Assembly: GCA_046331705.1 (NCBI GenBank)
Contig: JAXLQJ010000032.1
Coordinates: forward strand, 1 to 64,000
Length of the DNA: 64,000 nucleotides
From: JADJOY01 sp046331705 [NCBI: bacterium]
GTDB lineage: Bacteria; JADJOY01
Reading direction: 5' to 3'
This document shows positions 58,717 through 64,000 of the stretch, one piece after another. How positions within the stretch are numbered: position 1 is the first letter of the stretch; each line of letters begins with the position of its first letter. The notes beneath the pieces were generated by a model. The model ran no database searches and was not told where the DNA came from. It was given only the letters and a program-made list of their open reading frames with translations. A program made the position numbers and the translations under genes.

Positions 58717-58827
58717 GCGGCGTCGCCCGGCGCGCCCGCGCGGCAGCGCGACGTCCTCGCGCTGCCGGCCACCCCACCTCCGCCGCCGGCCATCGGCCCG
58801 GCGCTTCCCGCGTGGCTCGGCGCGGGA

Positions 58828-59490
58828 TCAGGATGCGGCGGCGAGCGCGCCGATCGGGCAGCTCAGACCCGTGCCGCCCAAGCCGCAATAACCGCCGGGA
58901 TTCTTGTGCAGGTATTGCTGGTGGTAGTCCTCGGCGAAGTAGAACTCGGGTGCGTTCACGATCTCGGTGGTGATCGGTCCGAAGCCGGCACGGCTCAAGA
59001 GCGGCTGAAACGCGTTCTTGGACGCTTCCGCAGCGGCCCGTTGCGCCGGCGAGTACACGTAGATCCCCGAGCGGTACTGGGTGCCGACGTCGTTCCCCTG
59101 GCGCATGCCCTGGGTGGGATCGTGGCTCTCCCAGAAGACGCGCAGCAGCTCGTCGTAGCGCACGCGGGCGGGGTCGAAGATCACCCGCACCACCTCGTTG
59201 TGGCCCGTCATGCCGCTGCACACTTCGCTGTAGGTCGGATTGGGCGTGAGTCCGGCGGCGTAGCCGGCGGCGGTCGTGTGGACACCCGCCACCGACCAGA
59301 ACTTCTTCTCGGCGCCCCAGAAGCAGCCCATGCCGAACATCGCCGCCTCGAGGCCGTTCGCGAACGGCTCGGTCATCGGTGTTCCGAGAACCGCATGGCG
59401 CGGCGCCACCGGCATGCGCTCGGCACGCCCGGGCAGCGCCTCGCCGGGGCGCGGCAGCAAGAGTTTCTGGGGATGAAAGAAGAGAGCCAT
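58828..59490 (-). CDS. msrA: Peptide methionine-S-sulfoxide reductase
   Basis: A 220-residue MsrA. The nucleophile motif GCFWG is at 55-59 (Cys56). [32 protein letters not shown] is the conserved central block in two parts, and [21 protein letters not shown] and [14 protein letters not shown] follow. Two C-terminal cysteines (GYC and LSCP) can act as resolving cysteines. The N-terminal 45 residues ([15 protein letters not shown]) are the extension seen in long MsrA forms. ATG 59490 is the start. It repairs oxidised methionine. The divergent Nudix gene is 160 bases away; that gap has no supported gene. Confidence 0.94.
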   Translation of the reverse strand: MALFFHPQKLLLPRPGEALPGRAERMPVAPRHAVLGTPMTEPFANGLEAAMFGMGCFWGAEKKFWSVAGVHTTAAGYAAGLTPNPTYSEVCSGMTGHNEVVRVIFDPARVRYDELLRVFWESHDPTQGMRQGNDVGTQYRSGIYVYSPAQRAAAEASKNAFQPLLSRAGFGPITTEIVNAPEFYFAEDYHQQYLHKNPGGYCGLGGTGLSCPIGALAAAS

Positions 59491-59649
59491 CGGCGTTTCC
59501 TCGTCGTGCGTCGATCGATGGTCGGCAGAATACCCGGTCGCGCCGCGCACCGCGGCCTGACACGTGTCGCGCGCCGTTGCGCGGTTGCCGAGGCCGGGCG
59601 GCTCGTCCACGCTGGGCCGAGCCGCGAGCCCAGCGAGCGAAGGATGGCC

Positions 59650-60141
59650 ATGAGTGAGGCGAGCTCTCCCCGTTTCTGCTCGCGGTGCGCCGCGCCGCTT
59701 CGGCTCGTCCACGACGGCGAGCGCGAGCGGCTCACCTGCAGCTCCGCGGAGTGCGGCTTCGTCCACTACGACAACCCCACACCGGTGGTGGCGGCGCTGG
59801 TCGAGCACGCGGGGGCGGTCGTGCTGGTGCGCAATCGGGGCTGGCCCGAGACCTGGTTCGGGCTGGTGTCGGGCTTCCTGGAACGCGGCGAGACCCCGGC
59901 GGACGGCGCGCTTCGCGAGGTGCGCGAGGAGCTCGGCCTCGATGGGCGCGTGGTCGGCCTGATCGGCGCCTACGCGTTCGAGATGCGAAACGAGCTGATC
60001 GTCGCGTATCACGTCGAAGCCGAGGGCTCGATCGCGCTCTCCCCCGAGATCGCGGCGGTGAAGCGAGTCGCCCCCGAAGCGCTTCGCCCGTGGCCCTTCG
60101 GCACCGGGTTCGCCGTGGCGGATTGGCTGGCGCGCCGATGA
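59650..60141 (+). CDS. Nudix hydrolase with N-terminal zinc ribbon (NudC-like half)
   Basis: A 163-residue protein. The zinc ribbon CSRCAAPL and CSSAECGF (C10, C13, C30, C35) resembles the NudC ribbon. The Nudix domain shows [16 protein letters not shown] then REVREELG, the complete Nudix box with all catalytic Glu. NAD(H) or ADP-ribose-type substrates are typical. ATG 59650 is chosen because GAAGG sits six bases upstream; ATG 59644 is two codons earlier. Its stop overlaps the PFK-2/FBPase-2 start in ATGA (60138-60141), indicating a shared mRNA and probably linked roles in nucleotide or carbon signalling. Confidence 0.86.
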   Translation: MSEASSPRFCSRCAAPLRLVHDGERERLTCSSAECGFVHYDNPTPVVAALVEHAGAVVLVRNRGWPETWFGLVSGFLERGETPADGALREVREELGLDGRVVGLIGAYAFEMRNELIVAYHVEAEGSIALSPEIAAVKRVAPEALRPWPFGTGFAVADWLARR

Positions 60142-61376
60142 ACCCGCCCGCGCCCATGGCACCGCCGATCGACGCCCGCCTCGTGGTGGTCATGGTGGGG
60201 CTGCCGGCGCGCGGCAAGACGTACACGGCGCGCAAGCTCGCCCGCTACCTGGGATGGCTCGGCTACCGCGCGCGGGTCTTCAACCTCGGCAGCTACCGGC
60301 GCGAGCGGGTCGGCCCCAACATGCCGGCGGCCTTCTTCGACCCCGACAACCTGGAGGCCGACGCGATCCGCACCGACCTCGCGATCCGCGCCCTCGACGA
60401 CCTGCTCGGCTGGCTGCGCGACGGCGGCGGACAGGTGGGGATCTTCGACGCCACCAACAGCACCATCGAGCGGCGCCAGCGGGTGCGCCACCAATGCGAG
60501 CGCGCGGGTATCGCCGTGCTCTTCGTGGAGCTGATCTGCGACGAGCCGTGGGTGATCGAGGCGAACATCCGCGAGACCAAGGTCACCTCGCCGGATTACC
60601 AGCACCTGACACCGGACCAGGCCGCCGACGACTTCCGCAGCCGCATCGCCAACTACGAGCGCGCCTATCAGCCGCTCGGCTCGGACGAGGCGAGCTACGT
60701 GAAGGTGATCAACGGCGGGCGCAAGATCGTGGTCAATCGGATCGAAGGGTACGTGCCGGCCCGCATCGTTCAGTTCCTGGTGAACCTGCACACCGTGCCG
60801 CGGCCGATCTGGCTCACGCGGCACGGCGAAAGCCTGGACAACGTGCGCGGCGTGATCGGCGGCGACTCGTCGCTGAGCGACCGCGGGCGCGCCTACGCCC
60901 AGCGGCTCTCGAGCTTCGTCGACGAGCACGGGCCGCCGGTGCTGCACGTGTGGACGAGCACGCTCAAGCGCGGCATCGAGACCGCGTGGGCGCTCGGCCG
61001 CTCGTTCCTGCCCATCAAGGCGCTCGACGAGATCGACGCCGGGATCTGCGACAACATGACCTACGGCGAGATCGAGGCGCAGATGCCCGAGGAGTTCGCC
61101 GCACGCAAGGCCGACAAGCTCCACTACCGTTACCCGCGCGGCGAGTCCTACGAAGACGTGATCCGCCGCCTCGACCCGGTGCTCGCCGAGATCGAGCGCC
61201 ACCGCGAGCCGGTGCTGGTGATCGGCCACCAGGCGGTGATCCGCTGTCTCTATGCGTATCTCGCCGACGTGCCGCGCGACCAGGTGCCGTTCGTGGGCGT
61301 GCCGCTGCACACCCTGATCGAGCTCACCCCCAAGGCGTACACGGTCGAGGAGAAGCGCTACCCGCTCGGGCCGTGA
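60138..61376 (+). CDS. Bifunctional 6-phosphofructo-2-kinase/fructose-2,6-bisphosphatase-like enzyme
   Basis: A 412-residue protein with both halves of the eukaryotic PFKFB enzyme. The kinase half has Walker [15 protein letters not shown] (21-34), [11 protein letters not shown] (46-56), [12 protein letters not shown] and [15 protein letters not shown]. The phosphatase half has LTRHGES (226-232, catalytic His229), [31 protein letters not shown] and [15 protein letters not shown] with the second His. All key residues appear intact. It could make and break fructose-2,6-bisphosphate, a regulator so far known mainly in eukaryotes. ATG 60138 overlaps the Nudix stop. Both activities are inferred; bacterial function is untested here. 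Confidence 0.88.
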   Translation: MNPPAPMAPPIDARLVVVMVGLPARGKTYTARKLARYLGWLGYRARVFNLGSYRRERVGPNMPAAFFDPDNLEADAIRTDLAIRALDDLLGWLRDGGGQVGIFDATNSTIERRQRVRHQCERAGIAVLFVELICDEPWVIEANIRETKVTSPDYQHLTPDQAADDFRSRIANYERAYQPLGSDEASYVKVINGGRKIVVNRIEGYVPARIVQFLVNLHTVPRPIWLTRHGESLDNVRGVIGGDSSLSDRGRAYAQRLSSFVDEHGPPVLHVWTSTLKRGIETAWALGRSFLPIKALDEIDAGICDNMTYGEIEAQMPEEFAARKADKLHYRYPRGESYEDVIRRLDPVLAEIERHREPVLVIGHQAVIRCLYAYLADVPRDQVPFVGVPLHTLIELTPKAYTVEEKRYPLGP

Positions 61377-61395
61377 CCGGGCGCTCGCGGTTCGC

Positions 61396-62052
61396 TCAGC
61401 GCGGCGAGTCTCGCTCGAGCCAGGCGCGCGTCACGCGATCCATCTCGCCGAGACTGGCGGCGAAGAAATGGTCCGCGCCGGCGAAGGTCACCAGCTCCGC
61501 TCGCGCGAGTGGCGCGAGCGAGCTTGCGAGCCGCGGCGGTGGCGCGATGCGGTCGTGCTCGCCAGCGAAGACCAGCATCGCTCGCGCCAGCACGGCGAGT
61601 GCCGTGGCGTCGAGCATGAGCGCCGGCGGCGCGACCAGCACCAGCCGATCGACGCGCGAGGCTTCCGCCGCCGCCCGCACCGCCGCCATCGCGCCCCACG
61701 AGTAGCCGCCAGCGACGAGCGGTCCGGGCACGCGGCGCGCGGCCTCGCCGAGCGCGGCCAGGTAGTCGGCCACGGCCGCTCCGGGGTCGTCGGTGGCGCG
61801 GCCCGCGCTTCCCTCGACTCCGCGCCAGTTGAAGCGCAAGACAGCGAGGCCCGCCGCGCGCGCCGCGCGCTCGAGCGTCACGAGGATCGGCGAGTCGAGC
61901 GTGCCGCCGTAGAGCGGATGGGGCGGCGCGAGCACGCAAGCGCGCTCCGTCGCTGCGCGCGGCTCGAGCCAACGCGCTTCGAGGTCCGGGGTTGCCCCGC
62001 CGCCGAGGATCCGGATCGGCGTCGCCGATCCCGCCGCTTCGATTCCATTCAT
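61396..62052 (-). CDS. Small alpha/beta hydrolase
   Basis: A 218-residue hydrolase of the DUF/COG2945-like type. APPHPLYGGT (42-51) replaces the usual HG oxyanion segment, FNWRGVEGSAG follows, and the nucleophile elbow is GGYSWGAM with Ser118. The acid is in FAGEHDRIAP, and His is in FAGADHFF. These fit small esterases or thioesterases of bacteria. GGGAGGAG precedes ATG 62052 well. An in-frame longer upstream form (to 62298) is out-of-family. It converges on the PFK-2/FBPase-2 gene, 20 bases away, without evident functional link. Confidence 0.83.
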   Translation of the reverse strand: MNGIEAAGSATPIRILGGGATPDLEARWLEPRAATERACVLAPPHPLYGGTLDSPILVTLERAARAAGLAVLRFNWRGVEGSAGRATDDPGAAVADYLAALGEAARRVPGPLVAGGYSWGAMAAVRAAAEASRVDRLVLVAPPALMLDATALAVLARAMLVFAGEHDRIAPPPRLASSLAPLARAELVTFAGADHFFAASLGEMDRVTRAWLERDSPR

Positions 62053-62218
62053 CGTGGATCGCTCCTCCCGCCACCCCCGCGCATCCGTTTCCCGGCGCGC
62101 CCGCGCGCGCCGTCGCGGTACGCCGCCCACGACACGAAGTCCTTGCGCATGCCGGTGCGACTCCCTACGATCCCCGTGTCCGTCACCGCGCTCCCGCGAC
62201 GACGACGAGGCTCGGCCG

Positions 62219-63634
62219 ATGTCCGAAGCGATCACCGCGCGCGCCGCCGCCAGCGTCGTGCTCATCGACGACAGCGACGCGATCCGGTCGGCACTCAAGC
62301 TCGCGCTCGAGGACGCTGGCTACCGGGTGCTCGACGCGGCAACCGGCGAGGCGGGGCTCAAGCTGGTGCTGACGTCGTCTCCCGACGCGCTCGTCACCGA
62401 CTACGAGCTGCCGGGCATCAACGGCATGGCGGTGATCCATCGCGTGCGATCCCACCCCACGGTCCAGAGCCTGCCGTGCATCCTCCTCACCGGCGCCGAC
62501 GCCGCCCCCGCCGAGGCGCGCGGCCTGGAGGGTGGCGCAGATGCCTACATCCGCAAGACCTCCCCACTCGAGGTGATCGTGGCGCGAGTGGGCGCGTCCG
62601 TGCGCCGCGCGGGATCGACGGTCACGCCCACGCCCACCGCGCAGCCGAACGACGGCGCCGCCGGCGCTCGCCGCGTGCTGGTGATCACCGCGGACGCGGC
62701 GCGCTCCGAGCTCCTCTTCGTGCTGGCGGGGCTCAAGCACCAAGGGCTCGAGGTGCGCATCTCGTCGGAGCAACCGACCGAGGCCGAGCTCGGCGCCGTC
62801 GAATGCGTGCTGCTCGACCGCACGGACGCGCTCGCCGCGCGCATCGCGGCGATCAAGGCTCACGCGCAGAGCGCATCGGTGCCCGTGGTGGTGCTGGGCA
62901 GCGAGGACGACCCCGACGGTGTCGTTCTCGCGCTGCGGGCCGGCGCCGACGATTGGGTGGCGCTGGCGAGCGGGCTCGACGTCATCGCCGGCCGGATCCG
63001 TGCCCATCTGCGTCGGCGCCAGGCCGAGGACCATCAAGCCCACCTGCGGGAGCAAGCGCTGCAGCGCGAGCTCGCCGACCGCGAGGCGCGCGCCCAGCGG
63101 GAGATCGCCGACGCACGCGCCGAGCTGCTCGCCGAGCTCGCCCGCAAGAACGCCGAGCTCGAGGAAGCGAACTCCAACCTGGCGGCGAGCCTGCGCGAGG
63201 TGCGGGTGCGCGACGAGCAGTTCCGTACCGTCGCTCGCTGCGTACCGGGCGTGGTCTATCTGATGCGTCACGGCGAGCATCGGACACCGCTCTTCATGAG
63301 CGTCGCCGTGGAGGTCCTCACCGGCCATCGCGCGCCCGATTTCGTCGCGGGCCGCGTGAGCTGGACGAACCTCGTCCATCCCGAGGACCGCGACCGCGTG
63401 TTCGCCCGCATCGATTCCGCCATCGGCCAGCGCAAGCCCTTCGAGACCACCTACCGGATCCAGCACGCCAGCGGTGCGTGGCGCTGGGTGGAGGAGCGCG
63501 GCCGCGCGATCTTCGACGAGGACGAGGTTCGCTGCGTGGGCGGCACGGTCTTCGACGTGACCGAGCGGCTCGAGGCCGAGGAAGAGCTCGAGCGCTTTCG
63601 CGCGCGTCAGCGCCCCGCGACCCCTCGCCCGTGA
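62219..63634 (+). CDS. Two-receiver PAS signalling protein without output domain
   Basis: A 471-residue protein. Receiver 1 (residues about 10-125) has LIDDSD, phospho-Asp in VTDYELPG and LLTG; the usual KP is changed to RKTSP. Receiver 2 (about 145-265) is degenerate, with CVLLDRTD as a possible Asp and no conserved Lys-Pro. A coiled coil (LQRELADREARAQREI, then ARAELLAELARKNAELEEAN) leads to one PAS domain with HPEDRDRVFARID and TVFDVTERLEAEEEL. The protein stops just where a kinase or GGDEF domain normally begins. It may relay a signal by dimer contact. Its stop overlaps the next gene in GTGA (63631-63634). Confidence 0.85.
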   Translation: MSEAITARAAASVVLIDDSDAIRSALKLALEDAGYRVLDAATGEAGLKLVLTSSPDALVTDYELPGINGMAVIHRVRSHPTVQSLPCILLTGADAAPAEARGLEGGADAYIRKTSPLEVIVARVGASVRRAGSTVTPTPTAQPNDGAAGARRVLVITADAARSELLFVLAGLKHQGLEVRISSEQPTEAELGAVECVLLDRTDALAARIAAIKAHAQSASVPVVVLGSEDDPDGVVLALRAGADDWVALASGLDVIAGRIRAHLRRRQAEDHQAHLREQALQRELADREARAQREIADARAELLAELARKNAELEEANSNLAASLREVRVRDEQFRTVARCVPGVVYLMRHGEHRTPLFMSVAVEVLTGHRAPDFVAGRVSWTNLVHPEDRDRVFARIDSAIGQRKPFETTYRIQHASGAWRWVEERGRAIFDEDEVRCVGGTVFDVTERLEAEEELERFRARQRPATPRP

Positions 63635-64000
63635 CGAGCGCGAACCCCACCGCGAGTGGCACGCCATCCGCCGCCGCGAAGCCGGTGCTGGTCGCGTACG
63701 AGACACGCTTCGGCTCGACCGCGGAGGTCGCCCGCGCGATCGGCGCGGTTCTCGCCGAGGCGGGATTCGCCGCCGAGATCCGGCGCGCCAGCGAGGTGGA
63801 CGATCCGACTCGCTACGCCGCCGTGATCGTCGGCGCGCCGGTCTATTCCCGGCGCTGGCTCCGCGCCGCGTGCGCGTGGGTGCGACTCCATCGCGATGCG
63901 CTTGCGCCGCGGCCCGTGTGGTTCTTCGCCCTCGGGATCCGGGTGCCGGACGGACCGCACGCGAACGAGCGCCACACGCTGCGCCTGCTGCGCCGGCTCC
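63631..64000 (+). CDS. Flavodoxin-domain protein (partial, cut by window end)
   Basis: The frame from GTG 63631 stays open to the window end, giving 123 residues. VLVAYETRFGSTAEVARAIG is the FMN phosphate-binding loop of flavodoxin/HemG-like proteins, and AVIVGAPVYSRRWL is the second FMN loop. A Ser/Thr/Ala-rich N-terminal tail of about 15 residues precedes the domain. The pattern resembles menaquinone-dependent protoporphyrinogen oxidase HemG and related flavodoxin domains. It overlaps the two-receiver protein stop by four bases, so they are likely co-expressed, perhaps as a redox output. The C-terminal part is outside the window. Confidence 0.72.
   Translation, partial: MTSANPTASGTPSAAAKPVLVAYETRFGSTAEVARAIGAVLAEAGFAAEIRRASEVDDPTRYAAVIVGAPVYSRRWLRAACAWVRLHRDALAPRPVWFFALGIRVPDGPHANERHTLRLLRRL

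Noticed and set aside
1-64000. Prophage, insertion sequence or integrative element
   Set aside because: No transposase, integrase, phage structural gene or flanking direct repeat was seen; the tRNA at 30545 has no nearby integrase or 3'-end duplication that I noticed.

Overview
The window comes from a very GC-rich (about 70% by eye) Gram-negative bacterium. Lipoprotein signal peptides, a DUF1302-like outer-membrane barrel with a LolA-like partner, an AlgI-type O-acyltransferase, 2-oxoacid:ferredoxin oxidoreductase KorAB, luciferase-like (possibly F420-dependent) oxidoreductases and a Bpt-type N-degron transferase together suggest an uncultured 'deltaproteobacterial-grade' lineage (Myxococcota, Binatota or Desulfobacterota-like). 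That placement is inference. I see no transposase, integrase, phage or CRISPR genes. Gene density is high, GTG starts are common, and many same-strand neighbours are joined by 4-base ATGA/GTGA overlaps.

Region 1-16.6 kb: tail of an FG-GAP-like protein; bpt with a short-chain dehydrogenase; a decayed glycosidase-like pseudogene behind a MEST-like hydrolase; three tandem secreted paralogues sharing a C-terminal W-S tail; an acyl-CoA synthetase facing a luciferase-like monooxygenase; a two-gene operon (ferritin-like di-iron protein, then epimerase-SCP2 fusion) controlled from a divergent TetR gene with a 16-bp palindromic operator; then a methyltransferase, DoxX protein, lipoprotein hydrolase and aldo/keto reductase.

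Region 16.6-33 kb: UbiB-like kinase behind a small RHH/zinc-ribbon protein; a GT-C-like membrane protein coupled to a HEAT-repeat protein; a DMT-family transporter; a second luciferase-like oxidoreductase; an ankyrin membrane protein; a strongly structured intergenic element (24633-24773); a GH99-like lipoprotein; a MenA/UbiA-like prenyltransferase and a membrane metallophosphoesterase converging on a perfect 20-bp palindrome; AlgI; a 14-bp tandem repeat, tRNA-Arg(UCU) and a hybrid histidine kinase.

Region 33-48.3 kb: a secreted propeller-like lipoprotein coupled to a sulfotransferase; a DUF6986/HpcH-like aldolase with a hydrolase lipoprotein; a CPBP protease; korAB; an alanine-glyoxylate-type aminotransferase; pantothenate genes panD, panC, panB; a deoxynucleoside kinase.

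Region 48.3-64 kb: a strong promoter driving a LolA-like protein and an outer-membrane barrel; a VOC protein with a queuosine-salvage (Qng1/DUF2419) enzyme; CorA; an acyltransferase; an HWE/HisKA_2 histidine kinase coupled to a metallophosphoesterase; MsrA; a Nudix hydrolase coupled to a eukaryote-like bifunctional PFK-2/FBPase-2; a small hydrolase; a two-receiver/PAS protein coupled to a flavodoxin-like gene cut by the window edge.

The most unusual items are the bacterial PFK-2/FBPase-2, the tail-sharing secreted trio, the structured intergenic element, the TetR regulon and the Qng1 homologue.
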